Assembly: GCA_022316685.1 (NCBI GenBank)
Contig: JAKJHU010000030.1
Span: 4,781,058 to 4,845,057, forward strand
DNA from: Progne subis subis
Taxonomy: Eukaryota > Chordata > Aves > Passeriformes > Hirundinidae
DNA length: 64,000 nucleotides
Direction: 5' to 3'
Positions 13,998-27,515 of the stretch are shown piece by piece. The notes beneath the pieces were generated by a model. That model was not told the origin of the DNA and made no database searches. It worked only from the letters and a program-made list of their open reading frames with translations. Within the stretch, counting starts at the first letter, position 1; each line of letters starts with the position of its first letter. The translations under genes and the position numbers were made by a program.

Positions 13998-14782
13998 ATG
14001 AAGAAAGGCAGGTTTGCTAAGTGCAGCAGATCACAGAAACCAGTCCTTTTCTTCAAGGGAGGCATTAGTCACCACTGCAAGCACTTTGATTTGTTAGTCT
14101 GTACACAGCACAAGCAGCCTTTCAAGAAGGCAAAAGAGTTTTTACGTGGATTTCCTGAGATGTTTGGCGCTCTTCTAAGAGGTGTGTTCATTTTGGCAAG
14201 GTTGGTTAAAATAGGTAATTGCCTGCTTCAAAAATGAGTCAGTGGGACTCAGAAACAGACCCCACCATGGGTTAGAAGCCAGGGTTGCTGTGGGTGAGAC
14301 TGACAGGTATTTCCTTTACCTGTGTCCCAAGAACAGCCCACAGATGTTTGCAGGACATCTCTATTAGTAGCTGAGGGATGGGAGCAGTGCCATGTATCTC
14401 AATGCTCGTGTTTGATTACTACTACTCACTGGTAAGTATTTGAATGTGCCTTATAGAGCTCAAAGTCCTTCCAAGAAAATAAATAGTTATTAATGATAAC
14501 AATTAGATTACTGGAGCCTTTGGAGCCCTGCTGGGATTCTCAGACCCAGGACCAGGAGACTCAGTAAACCATGAGTAAGAAAATTAAGCTCCCAGTGATT
14601 AGCTTTCATTTTCCTGGAGATAAATCTGTATTTCTACTGGAAAACATTCAGGGTTTAATGACTCAAAAATAACTGAAAACTACTGAGTACCACTTTTGCC
14701 ATTTACAGATAGATGACAGTAAATAACATTATATAAATGAAAAATCTAAATCATTAGATTTACATATTTAGCCCAAGTGAAC

Positions 14783-14985
14783 AGAATCACAGAGTGGTGA
14801 GGCTGGCAGGGACCTCTGGAGGCCACCTGGTCCAACCCCCTGCTCAGACTCACTTTGAGCTGGTTTCCCAGGACTGTGTCCAGATGGCTTTTGAATGTCT
14901 GCAAGGATGAGGGCTCTGCAACCTCCCTGCACCAATGCTCAGTCAGTCACCCTCACAGGGAAAAAGAGTTTTCTTATGTTAAAAC
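14783..14985 (-). mobile_element. CR1 LINE 3' end
   Basis: The plus-strand text begins 'agaatcacagagtggtgagg' and continues through 'ccacctggtccaaccccctg' and a late 'ccctcacagggaaaaagagt'. This is the reverse complement of the CR1 3' UTR, with the element's 3' terminus at the lower coordinate. It is a short 5'-truncated minus-strand copy that looks younger than the other CR1 pieces here. The right end is approximate. Confidence 0.88.
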
Positions 14986-15393
14986 TCATACATTAAATCT
15001 CAGTTTTCAGGTGATGCCTATAAAAATAATTTTGGAACGTAAAGATGTCCAGTTTTGCTCTCCCTCCTTCAAACTGGGTAAGCAAAATGGGCAATGTCTA
15101 CAAAAGACAAGTAAATAGAAGAAATTGAAAAGCAATTTCCCATTAAAATGCTTCTTGTAATTTCCTAGAAGCTTTCAAATTTTTTCCCATTCTTTTCATA
15201 AACATTTTTGCAGTATCACTGCATGTTATGCATGGAGCATATCCCTGAAGAAGTCTGGAAGGCCTTGTCATTGACATGCCTCTCACAGCTTGCTGATGCT
15301 GTGACACCAGCAGGAAAACCAGCCACTGTGTGTGATCTAGGCTACAAGGCAGCTGGAGAGGCAGTGCTCCCTTACATACACAAGACACATGTA

Positions 15394-15490
15394 AACATAA
15401 ACATAACTATAACTATAACTATAAAACTATAACTATAATATAATTATATACACACACATATATATACACACACATATGTATACATATATA
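15394..15490. repeat. (TAACTA)n and (TA/CA)n microsatellite
   Basis: Imperfect ACTATA hexamers at about 15394-15440 pass directly into a TA/CA dinucleotide tract ending near 15490. A second TG/TA/CA tract lies at 15567-15601. Confidence 0.9.
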
Positions 15491-18400
15491 GTTCTGCAAA
15501 CACCCTGTGGATATACATATATTAAAAATGCTGAGTATTTAAAGCAGTACATATGTGACATAGAGATGTGTATGTGTATGTGCATATATATACACACACA
15601 ACCATATGTGTTTAAGGTTTATTTCTCCTTTATTCCCTTCCTCCTATACTAGTCTCCTTTGTGGATCAGATGCTATGCCTGTACTGGTGCATCTTGTCTT
15701 GAGAGGGAAATGATGTAATCCTGTAATATAAATCACACAATCACATGCAAATATTAATCTATATCTCAAAATCTATGTTCAGAGAACATTAAGGCTGCAA
15801 ACTCAAGCAGACAGAGATTGGAAAGACCAGAACCAGGTAATCCTTTGCTACTTCAATTCAATCCCTTTGCATATTGCTAATTACCTGCTCATATATTCTG
15901 GTTTTTGCTTTTTCATCACCTCATCCGGTGTTTGAAACGTGTGGTTCTAACTTATTGAGCAGTGATGCAAATTTGGTTTTCCCCTCTCTGTTCCACGGGT
16001 GGATTTACATCCTAGTTGCTGCATGCTGTTCAAACACTGCTACTGGAAAGAAATGGTTGTTTCCACTCTTCTGTGGGGGTGATGTCCATAGCTGATGGCA
16101 AACTGAGCTAGACTAAGGCAGGGTAGTTTTGATTTGGCAAAACTGAAATAGATTAAAGTGAAAAATTAAAAAACTTGGGGGACATAATTTGAGATACACT
16201 TAATTTTTCACAGTATCCATCACCAAATAATAGTTGTAATTTCAAAGCTTAGCTCCTGAAGCTGCCTTTGATGCTCAGAAGTTCTGAAAAATGGGCCCAG
16301 AGAGCAGCAAGACACCTTTAACTGCAGAACTGCAAGCCACTGAGCCATCTGAATCCAGATATGAACTTCTGTAGTTATGTTCAAGACACCCAAGAAGTAG
16401 AAGAGAGCTCTGCAAGATGTGGTGTGGGTCCCCATGCATTCTGTGGTGAGAAACACTGATTCTGGGCTGCTGCAGGCCAGCACACATCAACAGGATCCAC
16501 AAATGGAGTTTTGGAATGAATTAAATATGAAAATGAATAATGCACTTTGTGCATCACTCACGAGCAGACCTAGTTTGAGGCCACATTTTATTCCATATGC
16601 CTCTTAAATATTACATTGTCATTGCACTACTGAATGATAAAACAAAAATCCCAGGCTGTATCCTGAGACAAACAATGGAGGTTTTGGTAGCACAGCAGGG
16701 AGAATCAGGAGTGCCAGCCCTTTGGAAGGTAGCAGGAGCACTGAGAGCTACAGAGCAGGGGAGCTGGCTGGATATTTCATTTGACACCATTTCTTACCAT
16801 CATTAAGTTTCAAAGTCAGTCTTAGGTATGTTTCGTTGTGGTTGCCATTTCCCATAAAGATTTCCCAGTTTTTCACAGCCTCTGACATATTCACATCTGT
16901 TTGCATTCACTTTGGTCTTAGAAACATTTCTCAAGAGAAGCAGCAATTCAGGTGAATTTTTCTAAAAGAAGAGGTATATTTCTTGTGCACAATTTGTTGG
17001 TATTGCAGGAAAAGTGTGGTTTGTAAGAAATTTGTCTCCTTTCAAGCCTTTGGGCTGATTGTTTTCCACGGGCTATGTGGCTCTGGTGTCTGCTCTCTGC
17101 AAGGTGTTCCCAGCTCACCTGGCCCAGCCAGCCTTTGTGTGCGACCCCAAGAGCCTCTGCATTTCTTGTGACCTTTGAATTCATGCCCATGCACAGGGCA
17201 GTCCCCAGGCTGCTGTGTGCTGCCTCACTTCCAGCCTTGAAGGACTTCCTGAGGTGCAGCTGAAGAAAAACACCGAGGCTGTTTTTGGGAACTGACCACA
17301 ACCACCCCATAAATTTTCCTTCTTGTAATTCACAGAAGAGAAGTGAGCTGTACCTGGATGAAATCCCATGCCTGCACCTTTCTGGTACCTTTGAGTCCCA
17401 TTTGACAGTAAAAGCAAAGAGAGGGAGATGTAGGTATCACAGGTGTCACAGGGTTTGCTCTCTTTGTGCCTTTTTTGCATCACTTGTGGGCTGTGGAGCT
17501 GGTGCTGCAGCCAAATGCTCATCAGGGGTGGGGAAGGCAGAAGTCTGAAAGTGCAGAAGATTCCTGGGGAAGGAATGTGCAGGGGACCATGTGAGAGAGC
17601 AGGGATGAGAAGGACAGAAAGGCTCAGATGCGTGGCAGAGAGGAGATGAGCAGGACAGAGTCCTTGGCGTGGGGCAGGCTGTGAAGCATGGGAAGTGGGG
17701 GGGAACTAGTTGGGGGGAAAACTACTCTAGGAAACTGTCAGCTGAGGTGTTTTGGAAGGAGTCAGCAGGCAGACCAAGACCAACTGATGTAGCTGCAGGA
17801 ACAATAAGTGTATGGCCTTCTTCCCTTGTATAGCTCGGTGCTTAAGGCTGGGGAACAAGACTGCCAGGCCATTCAAAGGCTTTTCAGGAACACATGATAA
17901 CCTCAGGGGCTCTGACAAGCAGAGAAAGCAGCTCTCACACACGGGCGGGGGGCCTGAACAGCCTGGCCACCATGCAGTATGCAGTGTCGTGGGGCTGGGG
18001 TGCAAGGGGAAGGGGAGAATATCCCCTCTTGTCCTTCTGAAAATTCATCCTGGGAATTAAGATGCAGTGTTTGTGGCAATCAAGTGCTCAGTTTGATGAT
18101 CCCAGGAGCCCCTTCTAGCCCTTTTTCTCTACCCTGGGCTTATATCTTGCTGTACAGCACATCATCTGAGGGGATTTGGTTCGTACAGGTAGCACAACAT
18201 CCCTGCTGATCCCAGACAAGGGACTGCCCTCTAAATACACCCTTTCTGTGCCTTTTGCTAGAGCACACTGTGTGGAGGGAGGTACACAGCTTTCCCACGT
18301 ACATGCCTTCACCTTTCTGATGCCTGTACGCTGGTTCTCATGGCCAGGATCTGCACTGCAGCTAGTTCTCCTGACTGTCAACAAAACTTCTGTTGGCTTT

Positions 18401-21400
18401 AAGAAGAGCAAGAGTGGATGGAAGAATCTGTAAAAATCTGTAAAGAACCTGTAAATCTTACCTGAAGTCTGATTTCAAGTAAGAGGGATTTATATAACAT
18501 ACCACCAATTAGAAATAATGCAACTAAATGTGAAAATTAAATTAACAATAGGAGGGAAGCAACTGACTTGAAACTGGACTTTTCTTCTATACTTTTCATT
18601 TGTCTATGGCTTAGAGAAAACAACCCCTCTTATTGGCTTTATCTGACTCCACAGCCCCTGCAGTACATCACTGCATGTTTTTTCTACCATCTCTGGCGAG
18701 GAACTGGAAATCTGTTACCTGGGTTTCAGGTCCAAGCCAGAAACATGACATTTAGTCACCCGCTCCTCCCGTTTGTGTGTGTTAGATCAATGGTGTGGAC
18801 CACTGTGAATTAATTGCTGTTCCCTTTTATGTACTCTAGCTGGCTACAGCTGCTTGAGACACTTTAAAATATCCCAACAACTCCAGTATTGTTTGCTGAC
18901 ACTTTCTAAATTCTCTGCTTGGCATCTGGTTGTCGTGATAGCATCAAATGCCCCGGTTCACTCGGAGGCAGGCAGAGGCTTTGGTTAAGGGCCTGTGCAG
19001 GTGTTGCGGAAACAATCCAGGGCAATTTGAGTAGCATCTAAAAGCCGTGCTGTTTATTTTTCTGTTCACATGGGCCGCTTATCACCACCGCCTGGAAAAT
19101 TCCACACATGCAGTTACCCCAAAATGGGGCTTCGTGACAGTGCAAGAAAAAAGGTTATTTCATGTGATTCTCTAGCAGAGGCAGAAAGATGAGGAGTTTT
19201 AAGTTTAAAAGGAAGATTTGTTGATACGAAAGATTAACCCAAATTTCTGCTGTTGGTGGCCAGGAGAGCTCCCTCCATGGCCTCAGCTCCCACCATCAGC
19301 TTAGGCTTGTCTGGAGTTACGGTGTGTGAAGGTTACAGCTGGGTGCATTTGTGCCAGGGTCGTGTGTCAGTGCTGCCTGGTACGCTGACAGTTCACACAG
19401 AAACACCCTCTCACGGGTGCAGGGCGTTTGCTCTCTCTGCTGCGTTCCTTCAGCTTGGCCAAGGTGGGAGCTCTGGCCCAGCGGAGAGCCCCGGTGTGCT
19501 GGGCACAAGGAAGGAAAGGCAGAGCATGCTGAGAGAGTGCCCCAGGGCACAGCGTGCCTGTGGATGGCCGCAGTACCCGAGGGGCAAAGGCTGTGCCAGG
19601 CTGAGCTGCCGGGGTCTGCCTGCTCCAGCTTTTCCCTAACAACAAACTGGAGCACGAGGCAAGAAATGAGGCTGAGATGAGGGTGAAGTGGCCTGTTGTG
19701 TGCCTGAAGCTTTCTGTGGGATCGCTGTCTCAGAAACAACATAAGCAAGAAACCGTGAGCCAGGAAAGTAAGAGCTCTTCCCTGTGCCTTGCTTTCTTCT
19801 GAGGTACAGGCAAAGTCCTCTTCACCTTCTGCTGAGGTGCTTTGGGGTGGCTGAAAGGGCACTGCAGCACCTGTCCAGCCCTTTGCCAACTCTCTACCCA
19901 GCTTTTTCCTTCCTGGTCCACCTCAGTCTCCAGCCTTTTCTTGTGCAAATATGTGTATGGTTGTAATCCTCGTGGCAGGAGTTGTATGGCCATTCCTGGT
20001 GGCCTGGAGCATGTATGCCACAGCAGCTGATGTCACAGGGAATAGGAAAGTTGTCCCCTGCTAATGGGCTGTGCATGGGCAGTTCCTCTCCTTGCAGTAT
20101 CCCTGGTGCTGCACAGTGTTAACTGGTTTCTTTAAGGACACACACCACCACCAGCGATGGGACACAGTTCAGCTAGATAGATGTCCAGCCTGAAAATCAG
20201 CGTACCAGAGAATCTAATGCAACACATTAATGTAGGGAAATCACAGGTACCCCTGGAAGTTATCACAAAACTGTTTGGGTGTCATAAGAGGGTGATTTCC
20301 CTGAAGATATTCCAAACTTCCCATAGTGATTGGTGTGCTCATAGTAAAGCTTCCTGCACTAGCACTCAGATTTTACTTTTGCTGTGCAGTGTAAACCTTT
20401 TCACTCTGCTTGGGCTCTGCTGCTTCCTTTAACATACTGTCCATTTTTACAACTTATTCAGCAGTCTCCTCCCCATGAGATATCACATCACTAGTATCTT
20501 CCTTTTTAATTATATCTGACATGCAGCTGCCATTTTTACAACCTTTCCAGTGAAATTTGGTTCTCATTTGACCTCAGTCTGGCAGAGATTGGGGGGGCTC
20601 AGCCCTAATGATAAATACTGAAGAAGAGAGGCATCTTTCTTTGTGACCTCTTGCTGTGCTCTGTAAGAAACAATGGCCCCAGCCTACCCCAGGCTGAGTG
20701 TCTGTAGCCAATGCCACAGAACCCCTTGCCTTCACTGGGTTCAGAACACGCACAGAACATACACAGTGCTACAGTGTGTAGTGCTTAATCACCTGTTTCA
20801 ATGCAAGGACTCAGATGTTGGATTTTTCCCAGCTCTCTCTCCATTTTCCTGGTAGGGCTGAGAAATGTACCCCTGGTCAGTGCCTGCCATAATGTTATGA
20901 ACAAGCAAAAACTCTTCTGAAGCTGCCCAGCCACTACTCTTTTCAAGTCCCACTGGAAAACATGCTAGAGTGGTCTGCTACCTTCGGCTTCCAAAGGGAT
21001 TCGCAACAACATTGGAATTGTTTGGTTTGTTTGTTTGTTTGTTTCAAATATAGCAAAAATCTGAAAGACCTAAAGGTTAATGGAGACTAATCCACTACAA
21101 AGACTGAGAGACTGCCCATCCTCATACTGACATCTCCTGTACTGTGGATTCCTCAGGGCAGAGAATCCCTTTCCTGTGCTTTGTAAAACAAAGCAGGCTT
21201 TTGTGGTGCTAGATATCTGCTGAGGGAAAGCAGGGCTGCTGGTGTCAAAGCATTTAGCCAGGTAAGGCTTCTGCACAGCCTCCACCAACACTCTCCAATT
21301 CCACAAAAATACTGAGCAAGGCCTTCAGGATTTAGCCCATGAATTGTGGTTCTCGTGGCACACAGGGTTCCTGAGATGATCTGGACTAACATTGTGGCAG

Positions 21401-21642
21401 GGAGGTCTCTCATCCTGCCTCTGTTCCTGGTGGGGCAATAGTCTTAATGTCTGTAGCTCTCACATGATTGCAGCTTGTTGCACAAGAAGCAATTACAGAT
21501 GAAGTCGGAGCTGCCTGGCCTGTGGCTGCCTTCTCAGGTCTCGTTAGGCATCTGTGGATAACTGGGTGCATGGAATGTGCCAACAAACATATTCCCCCAC
21601 ACCAGGCTTGTCCTACTGCTTGCTTACATCAGTCACATGGAG

Positions 21643-21676
21643 TGATTTGCCCTTACTCTTGGGTAAGGGCAAATCA
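21643..21676. repeat. Perfect short inverted repeat (14-bp stem, 6-nt loop)
   Basis: TGATTTGCCCTTAC at 21643-21656 is the exact reverse complement of GTAAGGGCAAATCA at 21663-21676. Six bases separate them. I see no gene or terminator context. Confidence 0.95.
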
Positions 21677-24600
21677 GGTGAGCCAGATAAAGGTCTCAAG
21701 TGTAGGATTGTCTCCAAACAGCAAATGCTGAGGTGCATCTGTACCGCTCCCCTGCACAGAGGAACTTAGGAAAGGAAGGAGAGCTGGAATATGAGGAGTT
21801 TTTCTATAGCTGTCCAGTGCAAGGCTGCCTTGCAGGGGAAGCTTCTGGAAAGCTGAAGCTATGTCTCCTCACATTTTCCCAAATCACCATGAAACACTAG
21901 AGAAGATGCAAGACCAGTCAGAATTGCCCAGGTGCCCTGGAAGGAGGAAACAGGCTGAACTGGCTGCAATGTGGTACAGCCCACACACCTAGCACATGAG
22001 CTTGTCCTTGGTCTGAGGCTGCTGGACCCTCTTTTCTCAAGCCCGTTGGATGTTTTCCAGGATGCCTGTGAGGGTTATACAAATCTCACACAAGGTGTTT
22101 GTACCAAGTAGGCACTGCTAGGCTGTCCTGGAAGAGGCTGCCATTATTTTTTTTCCTTCCCTCTGATGACACATTTTCTAAACCACAAAGCTGCTTTGAT
22201 CTGGACAACATTAAGAGTCCTGCTGTGCTGTAGGCTTTCCCTTTAAACCTCTTGGCAATTACGCACACTGGCAGCTGTGCCTCCCCTGGAGGCCACTGCT
22301 CAGAGGTCCTCCAAATGGGCCAATGCCCTTTCATACAGCTCTGGACCTTTTTTCTTCCTGGGACCTTCATACACAGAGGTTTTGCTTGTTGTTGAGCCTT
22401 GGCTGCCTTGGGTGGCTGCAGCTGGTAACATGCTTGGGTTTAAGATCTCCATGTATACAGGAACTTGACCTGATGTGAGCCTTGAGCTGCTGACTTCTTC
22501 CTCACGTTCCTCCTCTCAGCCAGGCCAGCTCACAGAGATTTTGCAATCTTGTGCTACTGTTTTATGACCCACGTTGGCCAGCTGTGAAGAATTGGCTCTG
22601 ACTTGGAGTTCAGGGCAGGAAAAAGGCTAATTTCATCCTATGTGTGATGATCCAGCATGGTGCTACTGTGTGCATCAGAGGTCATACTTGGAGGTCTGCT
22701 TATTCAAACAGAGAGTTTGGTTTCAGCTGACCTGGGTACAGTCACGTTACTGCCTGAAGGGCTGGATTGGGGTTGGATTCCAGTTTTTTGAGCAGATGGC
22801 ATACGGGAGGTTATGTGCTAGCTTCCTGCCTGCTTCTGCCTGCAGCTGGATGTGGTCCTGGAATATACTCCTGTAATAACAATGAGACAGCACTAGAGCC
22901 AAACCATTCTGCCTGGCAGCCTGTCTGGAAGGTTGTGCCTCCTGTCCAGCAAGGAATTTGGAGCATTTACATAAAGACAGCAGAAGAACTTTGTTCCAGG
23001 GTGCCTAAGGGACAGCATGAAGGAGCCAAAATGGTTTTCAGATATAGAAAACACAGATTTTCATGGTTTCATTCTAGAACTCGCTGGAAAGGAGGCAAAG
23101 TTTTCAGCTGCCACCAGCTGTCAAGTGCTCTGCAGAAGTGTAATCGGTGGTGTCCATCCATTTCCCCATGGGCAGTCATCCATACAAAAGTTGTCACCAA
23201 TCACCTCCACAACCAGGCTACGTGACAGCAGTCCCGGGATTCCTGATGGCAGGAGACTGCCTGGTCACCACAGGGTGTGGTGTGCCTCACCACTTCTTTT
23301 AGGGGAGTGCCAAAGCCCTTTGTGCCTTGTTAGACATCTCTGAGCCAGGAAGCAGCTCCCTGCCTGGGTCAGTGGCCAAGAAACCTGCCTGACCCCTTAC
23401 CTTTAGCACAGGCCATCAAGTGTCAATCAAAGGACACTGCTAATAAGGAGACTTCAGCTCACCCTCTGAAGCATGCCGGTGCTTCACACATCGCTAATTC
23501 TTTCCACTCATGCCTCCTCTCACTTCAACTGCTCTTTGCTGCAGCTCTGGATAGAGGCAAAGTGAGCAAGTTTTCTTTCTTTCTCCCATCCACAGTATGA
23601 GTGTCTGCTCATACTCCAAAACATGCTTCCTCTTCCGTTTTATCTGATTTCTAAGGAGTTCCAGTTTCACTGAGGTCAGTTGCTTTCCTGCCTTCTCTGC
23701 CCCTGCCTTCCTGGGCCATGCTCACCCTCAAGTGTGAGCTGTGTGAAATGCTTGTCTCCCATCAAGGGGTAACAGATATTCCCATCATTTCTGTTCAACT
23801 CCACTGCCAGTAATAAGGAGGTAAATAATGCATGAACTGATGCTAGATGGGGATCAAATATGCACAGCTGTGAGTTATTATGTGGTACCCTGCTTTAAGG
23901 TTGGTGAAAAGAACCATTTTACAGCTGCTTACAATTTTTGTATTCTCTTCACAGGAACTTTCATCTGAATGCGCTCACAAGATAAAATCTTAATTAGTCA
24001 CAGTCCTTGTTTCAATTTCTGCTTTGCTTGAGTTTCTTGGTTAAACACCTGAGCTTCCCAGACCAGGGTCATAGGAAAGTCCATGGGAAGTGGAGATTTT
24101 TCACTGCAGGGGGGTAAGCAGAAAGGTAAAATGGGAGGATTGTTTTCCTATCTTTGTCTCTCCCCTCACTTAGAGTAGCTCTAAATATACAACCTAAATC
24201 ATCCCCGTCTGGAGGCCTATGGACACCTCCCACCTTTGACTGTGGAATGGAGAATGTTCACCTGAGGCAGGATGTTAGCCTAGGAAACGAAGCAGCCATT
24301 ACCTCTCCAGAATGTTTCGAGTGTCTTATTTTCAAGTTTTTGTATTATGTGAAATGACAGCAAATCAGGCACAACACAAGGCAAATTGCCTCTGAAGCTC
24401 TCAAAATTGTCACTTTTGGACAGTTTTGTGTTCAGCTATTACAAGTATGCTTTTCTAAATCTTTTCCTGTCTTTGTTGGTGTTGCTGCTGGTGTTGATGT
24501 GCTCACTGAGACACATCAAAAGACTTGCTAAGTTTCTTCTTTCTCCTGCTCAAAAGGCACCTGTGCCTCTCTCTGCCTCACGCTGATCCATTTCTAGCAC

Positions 24601-27425
24601 ACTTGACACACGAAGGTCAAACGCTTTTTCTGATGCTTCTGAGCTTGTTGCACTGAGAACCAGCTGATGCCTGGAGTGTTCCTTTCACAGCCCTGGGAGG
24701 ACAGGCAGTTTGGCAAGGCAGCACCCAGAGCTCCTTGAGCTCAGGTTGGGAAGGCTTTGCTTTGCAAATCATCTCATCAGGGATGACTCAACCCCAAGGC
24801 AGGCACGTGCTTAAATGGAGGGGGATTATCATGAAATTTTAATCCTTCCCAGGCTGGAAACTGCAGGCAGCCAGAGTAGATGTCAGAACATCAAGGACAG
24901 TGGAGACGCTAAGTGTTCAGACAGTTTAGGGTTATAAATAAGGTATTTTAGGAACAGAGAAGGGTGAAAGGCCCATCCTTCTGGCTGGTCCTCATTCTCC
25001 CCAGAACTGGGATGCCGTAAGGGGGACAAAGCACTCCTCATGTGGGAGCAGATGGCAAGGCTGGGCTGCCCATGGGGCAGGAAACCAGGCCTTGAACAAT
25101 GGGGTAAAGCTTGGGCACAGCACCTGTGTCAATCATCACAGCACGCCCGGCCTCGGGGAAGGCATGGTGAAATGATGTGGGGAAAGACTAGTGCAGGACA
25201 CAGAATTAATCTGAGGCTGTTCAGCACTTACTTTAATTTTTTAGGTTATGCCACTTTGCAGTTTCTAACAAGCCTCATGCCATCTTCTTGTACGTGGAAC
25301 TTTTGTCCCCCACTAGGTCACCGCTTTGTTCCTAACGGTAGCTGTAGGGTGTCGTCTCCCAAGAACTGTAAATACAGTGTCTGCCTTTAAGTTAACATTT
25401 CTTTTTGGTGAGTGGTTTTTGGTGAGTTGGTGAATCCTTTGCGCTCATTGTTGTGCTGCTCTCCGCTGGAGCGTGGAGTGCAGGCTAACACAGGCATCAA
25501 CTCAGGGCCAGGAAGGACAATCTCCTCCATGGAGAGCAGAGGGAACAGCCCAGCCACGCTTCCCTCCCCAGACATGGGCACCACTGCTTGCCAAGGTGAG
25601 GGCAGGGGCAGAGGGGAGCTGTGTGTCTCTTGTAATGAGTCTGCGAAGGAATCGACGTTTTCTTTGGCTTTGCGAGGGGGAGAGGCTTCCGGCCTGAACA
25701 TCTGCATCCAGGCTGCCTCTCAACACTTTGGAGGGCACCGTCAGGGGGAAAAAAATCAAAATCCAGACCAATAAAAGAAAAACAGCTGGAAAGATTATGT
25801 CTTGTCAGTGTCCAAAGCCCAGGCAGGAGCAGAGCACACCAGCAAGCAGAACTCCAATAGTCACTCAAGGAGGCAAAATCCCATATTGAAAGCAAGAGAG
25901 AGGTTTCAGAAATGAAATACATAAAAACTACAAGATGTGATGCTGGCCAGTTTTTTGCCTGATTTTCCTCTGTGTCCCTTAGGAAATACCTTGTTATGAC
26001 ATTTCAGCAGCAAGAGGCATTACCCAGATGCTATTTATCTGTGGTCATTAAAAATCCCTTTTCAACTTTGTTGAGAAAAACAATGGTCCATCCAGCACCC
26101 TGCAGTTGTGCTTCACTTAGTGGCATGCTTCTTTAAGCTGAAGGACTTTCAGAGGTGCTTCCAAACTGTTATACACCCAGCACTCACACAGATTTTCTGG
26201 ATGATGTGCACTAGAATATTGCATTGGGAATAGCTGGGAATCCTGGCCAGAATCCTTTCTAGCTTCCTCTGCTCTGCAGCATCCAGCGGAGCTGCAGTAA
26301 ACATTCCCAGCTGCACCTCTGGATGTGGTCACACACATCCCTCTCCTGTTTGCTGACATATGGAATGGATAGCTAACAGCTTTATTGACTTTTCTGTGCA
26401 GGGTGCAACTGTCAAAACTAAAAGATACCCAGGCATTCAATTTATCTACAAATTCACCTCTTTCATACTGACCCTAGACCTGTAATTCTGAAATGTACTG
26501 CCATAATCAATACCAGATTTTTCCAGTATGGATGCTAACCACTTCACATATTGCCACACAACTTCTTTGTCATCTTTTTTGGATCTTCCTTTCTGGTATA
26601 GCACATTTTGGCTATGACGTGATACAGCCAATCAGTAATAAAGCACTTGGATGGCTCCTGTATCAGTGATCAAGAACTGGGGAATAAGGAGGGGAGCTGA
26701 AAGAGAGGGGGCTTTAAATTTCATTTAATGATGTCTACTAATACATTGTCAGAAAATGAAGCATCGTCTACATCTGGATGAGAAAAGGAAAAAGTAGTTG
26801 TTCCATTTTCACATCCAAAAGCTTATGAAGTGACAAATGGTGTTTATCCTATCTGGAAAAAATGTTATTCTTAATTGTAATACTGTCATTGCTGCCAGCT
26901 CTCACGGATTCAGTGTGTGGCTCATGACAACTGGTGTCTTTTCAAGCCCTGGTTTGATTATAGAGGAATCTCAACAATGCTTTTCTTTTAAGCTTGATAG
27001 TATTTCCTAGAGCAGAACCTGAAGACTGAAGACTGAAAGGCAGAGAATTCACTGTATGTTGATGTTTTAAAATCTCATCATTTTTAAGGAAGTGTGATCA
27101 TTTCTTCTTGTTTTTCAGTTTTCCAAGTTAGTAATACCACACTCAGGAAAAGGAAGGCATGATATACACAGGTAGACATACGCAGACTTGTTGCCACAGT
27201 GTCTCTCTGCAGAGAATCACATTTATCAACGCAAGCCTTGTATTTTTATACACATATCAAATGCTTCCATATATAGAAGGTGCAGGAATATGTAATTATA
27301 TTCTGTTGTTCACATGATTACATTTCCTAGACTCATCTGGGAAGATACATGCCATAACACCCTGAAAATTATCCATACCATAAGACCACAAGGAGAAACT
27401 TTCTGGGAGAAATCTAACAATGTGG

Positions 27426-27515
27426 TAAAAAAACCCCAAGCAAACAAACAAACAAAAACCCAACAACAAACAAAAAACCTCCACCCACAATGACCCAAAA
27501 CTTAAAAAAACCCAG
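27426..27515. repeat. A/C-rich low-complexity tract
   Basis: This is an almost G/T-free run of AAAC, AACAAC and AAACCC blocks. It shares the phrase 'aaaaacccaacaacaaac' closely with the tract at 63127-63265. Confidence 0.85.

Larger units (their letters stand above)
3301..14782. other. Intergenic, no gene recognised
   Basis: I see AT-rich, bird-like noncoding sequence with short chance frames only. It includes a (TA)n plus T-run at 6089-6126 and a copy of an old amniote repeat-like motif near 13945. No tRNA, snRNA or coding exon was recognised. Confidence 0.55.

Noticed and set aside
19317..19889. 190-codon minus-strand frame in a GC-rich patch
   Set aside because: The composition-driven frame has several shadow frames in the same interval and no domain features.
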